Shown here: positions 8,862 through 18,056 of the stretch, in pieces
How positions within the stretch are numbered: the stretch's first letter is position 1
Layout: the number at the start of each line of letters is the position of its first letter
Origin: Streptomyces sp. NRRL F-4489
GTDB lineage: Bacteria > Actinomycetota > Actinomycetes > Streptomycetales > Streptomycetaceae
Reading direction: 5' to 3'
NCBI RefSeq assembly: GCF_001509485.1
Contig: NZ_LLZI01000254.1
Span: 60,321 to 124,320 of the forward strand
DNA: 64,000 bases
Program-made: the position numbers and the translations under genes
The notes under the pieces: model-generated
Told to the model about the DNA's origin: nothing
Seen by the model: the letters and a program-made list of their open reading frames with translations, nothing else
The model's database searches: none

Positions 8862-9467
8862 TCAGTCGGCCCGCCGGGCGCGTCCGCGCCGGACAGCCCG
8901 GACCACTCCGGGGCCGAACAGCGCGCAGGCCGCGGCGGCCACCGCCCATCCCGTGCGGCCGCCCGCCTCCTCCGGCTCGGCGCCCGGCGCCGGGAGGTCG
9001 TCCAGATCCCCCGAGCAGGCCAGGGGCGCCGCGGACCGGCCGGCGTGGACGCAGACCGTGGTGGCGGCCCGCAGGGTGCCCGCGGCCGCGCCGGTGCCCG
9101 CGTCCCGGCGGGTGCCGAGCACCGCGCTCGCGGAGAAGTCCCGGACGCCATGGGCGGGCAGGTCGGCGTGCCAGACGGCCCGCCAGCCGCCCGCGCCGTC
9201 CTGTTCGGCGGTGCCGCCGGTGGCGGTCGCGGAGGCGGTGGTGGCGGGCAGCTCCTGCTCGATCCGCGCGCCGGGCAGATCGGCGGTGCCAAGGTTCCGG
9301 ACGGTGACGCGGTAGTCGAGCCGCATACCGGGCTCGGCGCGGTCGACGCCGTCGGTCACCGCCACCGACACCGCCGGGGCCGGCGGGGTCCGCGGGGCGG
9401 GCGCGGCGGCGTGCGGTGCGGGGAGCACGGCGGCGCACAGCACCGCGAGCGCGGCGGCGGTTCTCAT
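8862..9467 (-). CDS. Secreted DUF11/CARDB-like protein with C-terminal anchor
   Basis: A 201-residue protein with a signal peptide (residues 1-22), a single beta-sandwich domain resembling DUF11/CARDB repeats (LDYRVTVRNLGTADLPGARIEQELP), and a C-terminal hydrophobic segment with an Arg-rich end. This suggests a membrane-anchored extracellular domain. Two Cys near the C-terminal part (VCVHAGRSAAPLAC) could form a disulfide. It is probably a cell-surface structural or adhesion domain; no enzymatic motif is visible. Confidence 0.75.
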   Translation of the reverse strand: MRTAAALAVLCAAVLPAPHAAAPAPRTPPAPAVSVAVTDGVDRAEPGMRLDYRVTVRNLGTADLPGARIEQELPATTASATATGGTAEQDGAGGWRAVWHADLPAHGVRDFSASAVLGTRRDAGTGAAAGTLRAATTVCVHAGRSAAPLACSGDLDDLPAPGAEPEEAGGRTGWAVAAAACALFGPGVVRAVRRGRARRAD

Positions 9468-9577
9468 GCCGACATCCTCATGCGGCCATCGGAGCACCGC
9501 GGCCGTGCGGCGGGGCGGCTCGCGGCCGGAGACGGAGCGGGGTTCACCCGAGTGCGGCCACCCGGTCGGCGGGCGGG

Positions 9578-10594
9578 TCAGTGCCGGTGCGGCCCCGGCC
9601 GGTGCACGGGCCCGTGCGAGTCGTCGCAGTGGCTGCCGGACGGCTGCCCGCTCTCGGGCCCCGGGCCCAGCGTCAGCAGCTCGTCCTCGTCCTGTTCGCC
9701 GAGGTGATCGACCTGGAGGGTGGCGTGGGTGATGCCGTACTCGGTGCTCAGCAGGGCGTGCAGGGTGCGGCGGACCTTGTGGCAGTCGCCACCCGGCGCG
9801 ACGAGGATGTGCGCGGACAGCGCCGGCTGCCCGGAGGTGATCTGCCAGATGTGCAGGTCGTGCACCTCCACGACCTGCTCGGTGGCGACGAGGTGGTCGC
9901 CGAGCGCGTCCGGGTCGATGCCGGCCGGGGCGGCCTCCATGAAGATCCGGCCGGACTCCCGGACGAGTCCGGTACCGGCCTTCAGCATCAGGGCGACGAC
10001 GATCAGCGAGGCGATGGCGTCGGCCCGCTGGAAGCCGGTGACCAGCACCACCAGGCCGGAGATCGCGGTGGCGATGAAGCCGAACAGGTCGGTGAGGATG
10101 TGCTGGTAGGCGCCTTCGACGTTCAGGCTGGAGCGGTTGGCCTTGGACAGGAGCCAGGTGCAGATCAGATTGACCACCACACCGGAGAGCGCGGTGACCA
10201 CGACCAGGCCGCCGGTGACCGCGGGCGGGGAGATCAGCCGCTGCACCGCTTCGTAGGCCAGCCAGACCGAGAGGACCAGCAGGGTGATGCCGTTGGCCTG
10301 CGCGGAGAGGATCTCGGCGCGCTTGAGCCCGTACGTGTAGCCGCCCCGCGCGGGCCGGGCCGCCAGCCGCATCGCGACCAGCGCCAGCACGATCGAGACC
10401 GCGTCGGTGAGCATATGGGCGGCGTCCGAGATCAGCGCCAGCGACTGCGCGAGGAAGCCGATAACGACCTCGACGGCCATGTAGGCGACCAGCAGGAAGA
10501 GCGCGGCCCGCAGCCAGCGCCGGTCGGCGTCCGGGGAGACGGCGTGGGTGTGGCTGTGCGCATGGCTGTGACCGCTGTGGGCGTGCTCTGTCAT
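9578..10594 (-). CDS. Cation diffusion facilitator (zinc/cobalt-type exporter)
   Basis: A 338-residue CDF transporter with a His-rich N-terminus (residues 3-18), six transmembrane segments, and metal-site motifs SDAAHMLTD in TM2 and HILTDLFGF in TM5. A cytoplasmic C-terminal domain (VEVHDLHIWQITSGQPALSAHI) and a further His-rich tail follow. It exports divalent metal (Zn, Co or Cd) in exchange for protons. The start at 10594 is preceded by GGAAGGAG, better than the upstream in-frame ATG. A link with the adjacent cobalamin genes through cobalt is possible but not shown. Confidence 0.92.
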   Translation of the reverse strand: MTEHAHSGHSHAHSHTHAVSPDADRRWLRAALFLLVAYMAVEVVIGFLAQSLALISDAAHMLTDAVSIVLALVAMRLAARPARGGYTYGLKRAEILSAQANGITLLVLSVWLAYEAVQRLISPPAVTGGLVVVTALSGVVVNLICTWLLSKANRSSLNVEGAYQHILTDLFGFIATAISGLVVLVTGFQRADAIASLIVVALMLKAGTGLVRESGRIFMEAAPAGIDPDALGDHLVATEQVVEVHDLHIWQITSGQPALSAHILVAPGGDCHKVRRTLHALLSTEYGITHATLQVDHLGEQDEDELLTLGPGPESGQPSGSHCDDSHGPVHRPGPHRH

Positions 10595-10781
10595 GGGCGC
10601 GCTCCTTCCCTCGCTCCACCTTGCTCCTCGCTGCGAAGCAAAGCGCACTTCGGCAAAAGATCCAAAGGCTGCACCGGTGACCGTTGTCATTACCGTCGAA
10701 CGGCGTATCGTGCCTGGTCAGAGCGGTGGGGCGGGAAGCGCGCCGAAAGGGGGCGGCGGGCCGGACGGCTGACCCTCCGTG

Positions 10782-10893
10782 GTTTCACGTGAAACATCCG
10801 GCTGTGTTTCACGTGAAACAGCGGGCGTCGTTTCACGTGAAACATGGCGCCGTCTCGCGTGAGACAGGCCCCCGGCGACGTTTCACGTGAAAC
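10782..10893. other. parS: parS cluster (four perfect sites, one degenerate)
   Basis: Perfect GTTTCACGTGAAAC at 10782-10795, 10806-10819, 10830-10843 and 10880-10893, with a three-mismatch relative GTCTCGCGTGAGAC at 10852-10865. The first three are spaced exactly 24 bp. The cluster lies in the noncoding region between the CDF exporter and cobL, which holds no credible gene. Confidence 0.9.
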
Positions 10894-10929
10894 GTCGCCC
10901 GGGCGCCCGGGCGGCGAGCGAGCGGCCGC

Positions 10930-10970
10930 AAAAAAAGGGACAGCGCGCGGATCCCCCTCGCGCGCTGTCC
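10930..10970 (-). terminator. Intrinsic terminator facing left, without an obvious gene
   Basis: A perfect 12-bp stem (10938-10949 with 10959-10970, arm GGACAGCGCGCG) with a 9-nt loop is followed on the minus strand by seven T residues (10936-10930). This is a textbook intrinsic terminator for leftward transcription, yet the only gene to its right, cobL, is on the plus strand. It may end a short untranslated RNA that starts around 11010-11020. Confidence 0.75.
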
Positions 10971-11201
10971 GGCCCGGAACCGCGCGGTATACCTCCGCAC
11001 GGCGTTCCGTCCCTGTGTCAGTCATAGCAAGTAATTGCGACCTCTGCGCAAGAGGCGCAGGGGTGGGTGCGGGGGCGCACCGGGGGCACGGTGGTCCTCC
11101 CCGGAGGCGGGGGCCGCCCGGCCGGTCAGTAGAGTTCGGCACCCGTCCCCCGACCGTTCCGGACCCGCGTTCCGGCCCCATCGCGCCCGAGGTGCCCCGC
11201 A

Positions 11202-12464
11202 GTGACTGACCCGCTCCCGCTGACCGTCGTAGGTATCGGGGCCGACGGCTGGGACGGGCTGGTGCCGGCCGCGCGGCGGGAGCTGGCGGCGGCCGAGGTG
11301 CTGATCGGCGGGGCGCGGCAGCTGGCGCTGCTGCCGGCGGAGTGCGCGGGGGAGCGGGTGGCGTGGCCGTCGCCGCTGCGGCCGGCGGTCGCCGGGCTGC
11401 TCACCGCGCATGCCGGGCGGCGGGTCTGCGTCCTGGCCAGCGGCGACCCGATGTTCTACGGGATCGGGCGGACGCTGACCGAGGTGATGGCCGAGGACGC
11501 CGCGGTGCGGCGGCCGCTGCGGGTGGTGCCGCACCCGTCGTCGGTGGCGTACGCCTGCGCCCGGCTGGGCTGGGCGGTGGAGGACACCGAGGTCGTCACG
11601 CTCGTCGGGCGGCCCGCGGAGAACCTGCTGCGGGCGCTGTACGACGGGCGGCGGGTCCTGGTGCTGTCGGCCGGGGCCGGGACGCCCGGGGAGGTCGCGG
11701 CGCTGCTGCGGGACCGCGGCTTCGGACCGTCCCGGATGCGGGTGCTGGAGCAGCTCGGCGGCGCGGACGAGCACCTGGCGGAGGGCACCGCGACCGGCTG
11801 GGACCGGCCCGCCGGTGATCCGCTCAACGTGATCGCGCTGGACTGCGTGCGGGAGCCGGACGCGCTCCGCCTGCCGGTCGTGCCGGGCCTCCCCGACGAC
11901 GCCTACGAGCACGACGGGCAGCTGACCAAGCGTCATGTCCGGGCCGCCACCCTGGCCGCGCTGGCCCCCGCGCCCGGCGAACTCCTCTGGGACGTGGGCG
12001 GCGGCTCCGGCTCCATCGCCGTCGAGTGGCTGCGCGCGCACCGCAGCTGCCGGGCCGTCAGCGTGGAACGGGACGCGGCACGGGCGGCGCGGATCGGCCG
12101 CAACGCGCGGGCCCTCGGCGTACCGGCGCTCCGCGTGGTCCACGGGCCCGCGCCCGCCGCGCTGGACGGACTGCCCGTGCCGGACGCGGTGTTCATCGGC
12201 GGCGGCCTGACCGCGCCGGGGCTGCTGGACGCCTGCTGGGACGCGCTGCCCCCGGGCGGCCGCATCGTGGCGAATACCGTGACGCTGGAGTCCGAGGCGC
12301 TGCTCACCGAGTGGTACCGGCGCCACGGCGGCGAACTGGTGCGGCTGGCGGTCGCGCACGCGGTGCCGGTCGGCGGCTTCACCGGCTGGCGGCAGGCGAT
12401 GCCGGTCACCCAGTGGTCGGCGGTGAAGCCCGGCGCGCCGGACCGTTCGCAGGACCCCTCGTAA
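11202..12464 (+). CDS. cobL: Precorrin-6Y C5,15-methyltransferase (decarboxylating), CbiE-CbiT fusion
   Basis: A 420-residue bifunctional enzyme of corrin-ring synthesis that methylates C5 and C15 and decarboxylates the C12 acetate side chain using SAM. The N-terminal half (residues 1-200) is a CbiE-type tetrapyrrole methylase (VVGIGADGWDGL; LASGDPMFYGIG). The C-terminal half is a CbiT class I methyltransferase with the SAM motif WDVGGGSGSIAVEW near residue 262. It starts at GTG, and cobM follows 22 bp downstream, probably in the same operon. No riboswitch is visible upstream. Confidence 0.94.
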   Translation: MTDPLPLTVVGIGADGWDGLVPAARRELAAAEVLIGGARQLALLPAECAGERVAWPSPLRPAVAGLLTAHAGRRVCVLASGDPMFYGIGRTLTEVMAEDAAVRRPLRVVPHPSSVAYACARLGWAVEDTEVVTLVGRPAENLLRALYDGRRVLVLSAGAGTPGEVAALLRDRGFGPSRMRVLEQLGGADEHLAEGTATGWDRPAGDPLNVIALDCVREPDALRLPVVPGLPDDAYEHDGQLTKRHVRAATLAALAPAPGELLWDVGGGSGSIAVEWLRAHRSCRAVSVERDAARAARIGRNARALGVPALRVVHGPAPAALDGLPVPDAVFIGGGLTAPGLLDACWDALPPGGRIVANTVTLESEALLTEWYRRHGGELVRLAVAHAVPVGGFTGWRQAMPVTQWSAVKPGAPDRSQDPS

Positions 12465-12486
12465 CCCTCCCAGGAGACCGACAACC

Positions 12487-13254
12487 ATGACCGTCCACTT
12501 CATCGGCGCCGGCCCCGGCGCGGCCGACCTGATCACCCTGCGCGGCGCCCGCACCCTCGCCGCCTGCGGGGTGTGCCTCTACGCGGGCAGCCTGGTGCCG
12601 CGCGAACTGCTCGCCGAATGCCCGCCCGGCGCCCGGCTGGTCGACACCGCGCAGCTGGACCTGGACGCCATCACCGCGGAGATGGTCCGCGCCCACGAGG
12701 AGGGCCACGACGTCGCCCGGCTGCACAGCGGCGACCCGTCCGTCTTCAGCGCGGTGGCCGAGCAGATGCGCCGGCTGGACGCGGCGGGGGTGCCGTACGA
12801 GGTCGTGCCCGGCGTGCCGGCGTTCGCCGCGGCGGCGGCCGCGCTCAAGCGCGAACTGACGGTGCCCACGGTCGGCCAGACCGTCATCCTCACCCGCGTC
12901 GCCCAGCGCGCCACGCCCATGCCCGAGGGCGAGGACCTGGCCACTCTGGGGCGCAGCGGCGCGCTGCTGGTGCTGCACCTGGCGGCGATGTACGTCGACC
13001 GGATCGTGGACGAACTCCTGCCGCACTACGGCGCGGACTGCCCGGCCGCCGTGGTGGCGATGGCCTCCCGCCCCGACGAACTGGTCCTGCGCGGCACACT
13101 CGGCGACATCGCCGGCCAGGTGAAGGCCGCCGGCGTGGTCCGGACCGCGGTGATCATGGTCGGCCGGACGCTGGGGGCCGAGCAGTTCCGCGACAGCCAC
13201 CTCTACTCGCCGGAGCGGGAGCGGCCGCACGCGCCGTGCGCCGAGGGGTCCTGA
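12487..13254 (+). CDS. cobM: Precorrin-4 C11-methyltransferase
   Basis: A 255-residue SAM-dependent tetrapyrrole methylase that adds the C11 methyl group. It has the family N-terminus HFIGAGPGAADLITLRG and the motifs LYAGSLVP and LHSGDPSVF typical of CobM/CbiF. The start ATG follows a GGAG site (CCAGGAGACC). Length matches the family. It is the second gene of the short rightward operon with cobL. Confidence 0.95.
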   Translation: MTVHFIGAGPGAADLITLRGARTLAACGVCLYAGSLVPRELLAECPPGARLVDTAQLDLDAITAEMVRAHEEGHDVARLHSGDPSVFSAVAEQMRRLDAAGVPYEVVPGVPAFAAAAAALKRELTVPTVGQTVILTRVAQRATPMPEGEDLATLGRSGALLVLHLAAMYVDRIVDELLPHYGADCPAAVVAMASRPDELVLRGTLGDIAGQVKAAGVVRTAVIMVGRTLGAEQFRDSHLYSPERERPHAPCAEGS

Positions 13255-13396
13255 GGACGCGTCAGTATCGGGGCGCGGCGGGCCTGTACGGCTGAATCGT
13301 ATGACCGCATCGGGGTGAAAGTCCGTTTTCCGGCTGCCGGACGCCGGTAAGGAAGCTGCGACACCCAGGGGGGTCGACGCAAAGGAGCACGCCACG

Positions 13397-13807
13397 ATGC
13401 GTACCAGAATGGCCGCCGGGGCGGTCGTCGCCGCCGCCCTGCTGACCCTCACCGGCAGCACCGTCGCCGCCGCCAACGGCAAGGACGTCCCGCGCCGGAC
13501 GAAGGACAGCCCCATCCAGATGGCGGCCTGCGCCCTCAGCACCGCGCTGGGCGCGCTCACCGGCGGGGACGCCAACTGCGTGCGGGACCGGATGGCGACC
13601 GCCCGCGAGGACGCCTCCCGCCAGCACCGCGGCGAGCACCGCAGGACCGGTCAGGCGCACCGCGACGACCTCGGGCGCGACCAGCGGATGGACCGCGGCG
13701 ACTCGCTCGGGCGCGCGGACGACATGAGCCGGGGTGACGGGCTCAACCGCACCGACGGCATGGGCCGGGACGACATGGGCCGCGGGGAGACCCTGCCGCG
13801 GATGTGA
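13397..13807 (+). CDS. Small secreted protein with Asp/Arg/Gly/Met-rich tail
   Basis: A 136-residue protein with a clear signal peptide (cleavage near AAA-NG, residue 26), a short central region with two Cys (residues about 46 and 61), and a low-complexity tail. The tail has repeating R-x-D-x-M-x-R-G-D-like units from about residue 90. The ATG is preceded by AAAGGAGC. I do not recognise a family. It lies between cobM and the convergent cbiD and is probably unrelated to cobalamin. Confidence 0.7.
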   Translation: MRTRMAAGAVVAAALLTLTGSTVAAANGKDVPRRTKDSPIQMAACALSTALGALTGGDANCVRDRMATAREDASRQHRGEHRRTGQAHRDDLGRDQRMDRGDSLGRADDMSRGDGLNRTDGMGRDDMGRGETLPRM

Positions 13808-13854
13808 TCAGGCCCCCTGGCGGGGCGCCGGACCTGGGCGGCCGGCCGGGACGT

Positions 13855-13868
13855 GTTTCACGTGAAAC
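13855..13868. other. parS: parS site overlapping the cbiD stop codon
   Basis: A perfect GTTTCACGTGAAAC. The TGA stop of cbiD (minus strand, ending at 13858) is the central TGA of this palindrome, so the last residues of CbiD (GFT) are encoded by parS. Confidence 0.9.
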
Positions 13869-15048
13869 CGTCCGGGGCCGGGTGCGTCCGGGCTCCCGGC
13901 CCCCGCGGCTCCGCCCGCCCCACCACCAGCCCCGCCCGGTCGATGCAGACCACGTCGACCGCGACCGGCGCGCCCCGCAGCACCGCCAGGGCCTCGTCAC
14001 GGGCCGTCGCGGCCACCAGATCGCCGAGCGGAACGCCGGCCGCCGCGCACAACTGGAGTGCGGCCAGGCCGGTGTTGGCCCCGGCCACCGCCTCCGCCAG
14101 CGCCTCGTCCGCCCCGCCCTGCCGGGCCAGCCCGGCCAGGAAGCCCTTGTCCACCTGCGAGCGCGCCGAGTGCAGGTCGAGGTGGCCGGCCGCCAGCTTG
14201 GAGAGCTTGGCGAAGCCGCCGCAGATCGTCAGCCGGTCGACGGGATGGCGGCGGATGTACTTCAGTACCGCCCCCGCGAAGTCGCCCATGTCCAGCAGCG
14301 CGTCCTCCGGCAGCCGGTGCAGCGCGACCACCGCCTTCTCGGACGTCGAACCGGTGCACCCGGCCACATGGCGGCGGCCGGCCGCCCGCGCCACGTCCAC
14401 CCCGCGCCGGATCGAGTCGATCCACGCCGAGCAGGAGTACGGCACCACGATTCCGGTCGTGCCGAGGATGGACAGCCCGCCGAGGATGCCCAGACGCGGG
14501 TTCCAGGTGCTGCGGGCCAGCTCCTCGCCGTGGTCGACCGAGATCTCCACCGCCACGTCCGCGGCCGCGCCGGGGCCGCCGTGCGCCTCCGCGACCGCGG
14601 TCAGGTGCTCCCGCATCATCTGCCGCGGTACGGGGTTGATGGCCGGTTCGCCGACGTCCAGCGGCAGGCCGGGGCGGGTGACCGTGCCCACGCCGGGCCC
14701 CGCGCGGAACACCACCCCGCTGCCGGCCGGCAGCGCCCGGACGGTGGCCCGCACCAGCGCCCCGTGCGTGACGTCGGGGTCGTCGCCGGCGTCCTTGACG
14801 ACCCCGGCCATGGCGGTGGCCGGGCCCGCGCCGGTGGCCAGCTCCTCCACCGCGAGCGCGAAGGACGGCGTCTGGCCCTTGGGCAGCGTGATCGTCACCG
14901 GGTCCGGGAACTCCCCGCTCAGCAGCGCGGTGTACGCGGCCGTGCTCGCCGCCGTGGCGCAGGCACCGGTCGTCCAGCCGGGCCGCAGCCCGGTGCGGGC
15001 GAGCTGCGCGCTGCGGCCTCCCGTACCCTTCGGTTGCGTTTCACCCAC
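13858..15048 (-). CDS. cbiD: Cobalt-precorrin-5B C1-methyltransferase (CbiD)
   Basis: A 396-residue enzyme that methylates C1 of the corrin ring. The hallmark N-terminal segment LRPGWTTGACATAA is at about residues 21-34, and the glycine-rich LGILGGLSILGTTGIV and the SGFTGSTSEKA-like segment (CTGSTSEKA) are present. CbiD belongs to the anaerobic-type route, yet it sits beside cobG and cobN of the aerobic type. The start is GTG, only 17 bp from the divergent cobK start. The C-terminus runs into a parS site that supplies its stop. Confidence 0.93.
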   Translation of the reverse strand: MGETQPKGTGGRSAQLARTGLRPGWTTGACATAASTAAYTALLSGEFPDPVTITLPKGQTPSFALAVEELATGAGPATAMAGVVKDAGDDPDVTHGALVRATVRALPAGSGVVFRAGPGVGTVTRPGLPLDVGEPAINPVPRQMMREHLTAVAEAHGGPGAAADVAVEISVDHGEELARSTWNPRLGILGGLSILGTTGIVVPYSCSAWIDSIRRGVDVARAAGRRHVAGCTGSTSEKAVVALHRLPEDALLDMGDFAGAVLKYIRRHPVDRLTICGGFAKLSKLAAGHLDLHSARSQVDKGFLAGLARQGGADEALAEAVAGANTGLAALQLCAAAGVPLGDLVAATARDEALAVLRGAPVAVDVVCIDRAGLVVGRAEPRGPGARTHPAPDGFT

Positions 15049-15065
15049 GGAGGTACCCGCCGCTC

Positions 15066-15836
15066 ATGCCGTCCTCGTCCGTCCCCGGTCCCGTCCGCCA
15101 TGTGCTGATCCTCGGCGGCACCACGGAGGCCCGCCGGCTGGCCGCGACGCTCGCGGCGGAGCCGGGGCTGCGGGTGACCAGTTCCCTCGCGGGCCGGGTG
15201 GCGGCGCCGCGGCTGCCCGCCGGGGAGGTCCGCATCGGCGGGTTCGGCGGCCCCGAGGGCCTGGCCCGCTGGCTGCGCGCGCACGCCGTGGACGTGCTCA
15301 TCGACGCCACCCATCCTTTCGCCGGCACGATCAGTTTCTCCGCGGCCCGGGCCGCGGCCACCGCCCATGTTCCCCTGCTGGCCCTGCGGCGCCCCGGCTG
15401 GGTCGCCGGTCCGGGCGATGTCTGGCACCCGGTCGCCTCCCTCGCGGAGGCCGCCGCCGCGCTGCCCGGCCTCGGCGGCCGGGTCTTCCTCACCACCGGG
15501 CGGATGGGCCTCGCGCACTTCGCCCACCTCACGGACCTGTGGTTCCTGGTCCGTTCCGTGGACGCGCCCGAGCCGCCGCACCCGCCCCGGATGACGACCG
15601 TGCTGGACCGCGGCCCGTTCACCCTCGACGGGGAACGGGAACTGCTGCGCGCGCACCGCATCGACGTCCTCGTGACGAAGGACAGCGGTGCCGCGGCGAC
15701 CGCCCCCAAGCTGACCGCCGCGCGGGAAGCCGGGGTGCCGGTGGTGGTCGTCCAGCGGCCGCCGGTCCCCGAGGGCGTACCGGTGGCCGCTGGTCCGGCG
15801 GAGGCGGCCGACTGGGTGCGGTCGCTCCTCGGCTGA
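15066..15836 (+). CDS. cobK: Precorrin-6A reductase
   Basis: A 256-residue NADPH-dependent reductase of the corrin ring (CobK/CbiJ). The N-terminal nucleotide-binding segment VLILGGTTEARRLA, the DATHPFAGTIS motif and the C-terminal VTKDSGAAATAPKLTAA are all diagnostic. A GGAGG site lies 11 nt before the ATG. It is divergent from cbiD with almost no intergenic space and convergent with cobIJ. Confidence 0.95.
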   Translation: MPSSSVPGPVRHVLILGGTTEARRLAATLAAEPGLRVTSSLAGRVAAPRLPAGEVRIGGFGGPEGLARWLRAHAVDVLIDATHPFAGTISFSAARAAATAHVPLLALRRPGWVAGPGDVWHPVASLAEAAAALPGLGGRVFLTTGRMGLAHFAHLTDLWFLVRSVDAPEPPHPPRMTTVLDRGPFTLDGERELLRAHRIDVLVTKDSGAAATAPKLTAAREAGVPVVVVQRPPVPEGVPVAAGPAEAADWVRSLLG

Positions 15837-15861
15837 CGCCGCCGCCGGCCGTGGGTGCCGC

Positions 15862-17427
15862 TCAGCGCTCCGGGTACCGCCGCGGCGTCCAGACCGCCTC
15901 GGTGCCGTCGTCCCGGCGCACCCGCCGGGTCTGCGACGAGCCGACGAGCAGGATCGTGCGCATATCGACCGCCGCCGGGTCGAGGTCGGTGAGCGGGACG
16001 GTCCGCAGCGACTCCCCGGGGCCGCCGATGTCCCGGGCGAGGATCACCGGGGTGTCCGGCGCGCGGTGCTCCAGCAGGACGTCGCGGGCCTTGGCCACCT
16101 GCCAGGTGCGGCTGCGGGAACCGGGGTTGTAGAGCGCCAGCGCCAGGTCCGCGGAGGCGGCGGCGCGGAGCCGTTCGGCGATCACCTCCCACGGCTTGAG
16201 CCGGTCGGAGAGCGAGATCACCGCGTAGTCGTGGCCCAGCGGCGCGCCGGCGCGGGCCGCCGCGGCGTTGGCCGCCGTGACACCGGGCAGGACGCGCACC
16301 GGGACGGAGCGGTAAGCCTCCTGCGCCGCCACTTCGAGGACCGCCGTCGCCATGGCGAAGATGCCGGGGTCACCGCCGGAGACCACCGCCACCCGGTGGC
16401 CGCGGCGGGCCAGGTCCAGGGCGAATTCGGCGCGTTCGGACTCGACCTTGTTGTCCGAGGCGTGCCGGCGCTGACCCGGGCGCACCGGGACGCGGTCCAG
16501 ATACGTGGCGTAGCCGACGAGGTCGTCGGCGGCGGCCAGGGCCCCGCGGGACTCCGGGGTCAGCCAGCACGGACCGGCCGGACCGGTGCCCACCACGACC
16601 ACCTCGCCGCGGTCCGGGGCCGGCTCCGGCTCCTGGCCGCCGGCGGCGATACGGCTCGGTACCACCGCGACGGAGAAGTACGGAACGGTGTCGGAATCGA
16701 CGTCGGACAGCGCGCCGGTGCGCTCACCGGCCATGGTGGCGCGCTCGACGTAGCGGGCCTCCGGCAGCCGGCCGGAGCGCTCCAGGGCGCGGCGCACGGT
16801 GGGGAAGGTGCGGCCCAGCTTCATCACGACCGCGGAGTCCGTGGCGCTGAGACGGGCCGTCAGCTCCTCCTCCGGGAGGGTGCCGGGCAGGACGGTCAGG
16901 ACCTCGTCGGCCTCGGCGAGCGGGGTGCCCAGCCGCGCGGCGGCGGCGCTGATCGAGGTGACGCCGGGGATGACCTCGGTCGGGTAGCGGTGCGCCAGCC
17001 GCTTGTGCATGTGCTGGTACGAGCCGTAGAAGAGCGGATCGCCCTCGGAGATCACCGCGACCGTGCGGCCGGCGTCGAGGTGCGCGGCGAGCCGCTCGGC
17101 GGCCGCCTCGTAGAACTCGTCCAGGGCGCCGCGGTAGCCGCCGGGGTGGTCGGTCGACTCGGTGGTGACCGGGTAGACCAGGGCTTCCTCGATGTGGTCC
17201 GGGCGGATGTGGCGCGCGGCGATGGAGCGCGCGATGGAGCGTCCGTGCCGGGCGCTGTGGTACGCCACCACATCGGCCTCGGCGATGACCTCCACCGCCC
17301 GGACGGTCATCAGGGACGGGTCGCCGGGGCCGAGGCCGACGCCGTAGAGGCGGCCGGTGGCCTGCCGGGACGGGGCCGACGGCTGCTCCGGCGCGCCGCT
17401 GCTGGCCTGCTGCTCGCTCACGCTCAC
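15862..17427 (-). CDS. cobIJ: Precorrin-2 C20-methyltransferase / precorrin-3B C17-methyltransferase fusion
   Basis: A 521-residue fusion of two SAM-dependent tetrapyrrole methylases. The N-terminal CobI half (about 25-270) has [13 protein letters not shown] and [13 protein letters not shown]. The C-terminal CobJ half (about 275-520) has [28 protein letters not shown] and [10 protein letters not shown], and performs ring contraction with C17 methylation. The start GTG at 17427 overlaps the cobH stop as GTGA, which decides the start against a much longer upstream frame. It is last gene of the cobG-cobH-cobIJ operon. Confidence 0.94.
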   Translation of the reverse strand: MSVSEQQASSGAPEQPSAPSRQATGRLYGVGLGPGDPSLMTVRAVEVIAEADVVAYHSARHGRSIARSIAARHIRPDHIEEALVYPVTTESTDHPGGYRGALDEFYEAAAERLAAHLDAGRTVAVISEGDPLFYGSYQHMHKRLAHRYPTEVIPGVTSISAAAARLGTPLAEADEVLTVLPGTLPEEELTARLSATDSAVVMKLGRTFPTVRRALERSGRLPEARYVERATMAGERTGALSDVDSDTVPYFSVAVVPSRIAAGGQEPEPAPDRGEVVVVGTGPAGPCWLTPESRGALAAADDLVGYATYLDRVPVRPGQRRHASDNKVESERAEFALDLARRGHRVAVVSGGDPGIFAMATAVLEVAAQEAYRSVPVRVLPGVTAANAAAARAGAPLGHDYAVISLSDRLKPWEVIAERLRAAASADLALALYNPGSRSRTWQVAKARDVLLEHRAPDTPVILARDIGGPGESLRTVPLTDLDPAAVDMRTILLVGSSQTRRVRRDDGTEAVWTPRRYPER

Positions 17428-18056
17428 TCTTCCTCGCTCGCCAGGGCGTTGATCGCGGCCGCGGCCATGGCACTGCCGCCGCGCCGCCCGCGCACCACGA
17501 TGTGTTCCAGCTTCGACGGGTGGCCGATCAGCGCGTCCTTGGACTCGGCCGCGCCTATGAAGCCGACCGGGATGCCGAGGACGGCGGCCGGGCGCGGCGC
17601 CCCCTCCTCGATCATCTCCAGGAACCGGAACAGGGCGGTGGGGGCGTTGCCGAACGCGACCACGGCCCCCTCCATGCGGTCCCGCCACAGTTCGAGGGCG
17701 GCGGCGCTGCGGGTGGTGCCCATCCGGGCGGCCAGCTCCGGGACGGACGGGTCGCCGAGGGTGCAGAGCACCTCGTTGTCCGCGGGCAGCCGCTTGCGGG
17801 TCACACCGCTGGCCACCATCGTCGCGTCGCAGAGGATCGGCGCCCCGGCGCGCAGGGCCGCCCGGGCACTGGCCACCACGCCCGGGGTGAATGCCAGATC
17901 GCGGACCAGGTCGACCATGCCGCAGGCGTGGATCATCCGGACCGCGACCCGGCTGACGTCGGCGGGGAGTCCGGCGAGATCCGCCTCGGCGCGGATGGTG
18001 GCGAAGGACTGGCGGTAGATGGCCGCCCCGTCCTTTTCGTAGTCGAACGCGGTCAC
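17424..18056 (-). CDS. cobH: Precorrin-8X methylmutase
   Basis: A 210-residue isomerase that moves the C11 methyl to C12, giving hydrogenobyrinate. The conserved [14 protein letters not shown] (with the active-site His), [12 protein letters not shown] and the C-terminal [12 protein letters not shown] are present. The GTG start overlaps the cobG stop and its stop overlaps the cobIJ start, both by 4 nt, so the three genes are translationally coupled. Confidence 0.95.
   Translation of the reverse strand: MTAFDYEKDGAAIYRQSFATIRAEADLAGLPADVSRVAVRMIHACGMVDLVRDLAFTPGVVASARAALRAGAPILCDATMVASGVTRKRLPADNEVLCTLGDPSVPELAARMGTTRSAAALELWRDRMEGAVVAFGNAPTALFRFLEMIEEGAPRPAAVLGIPVGFIGAAESKDALIGHPSKLEHIVVRGRRGGSAMAAAAINALASEEE

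Noticed and set aside
10690..11181. A minus-strand frame over the parS cluster and the orphan terminator as a possible small protein gene
   Set aside because: It would read through a strong intrinsic terminator and several parS sites, and the translation has no domain or signal.
13397..13807. A link of the small secreted protein to cobalamin uptake because of its place between cobM and cbiD
   Set aside because: It has no corrinoid-binding motif or lipobox; the position alone is not enough.
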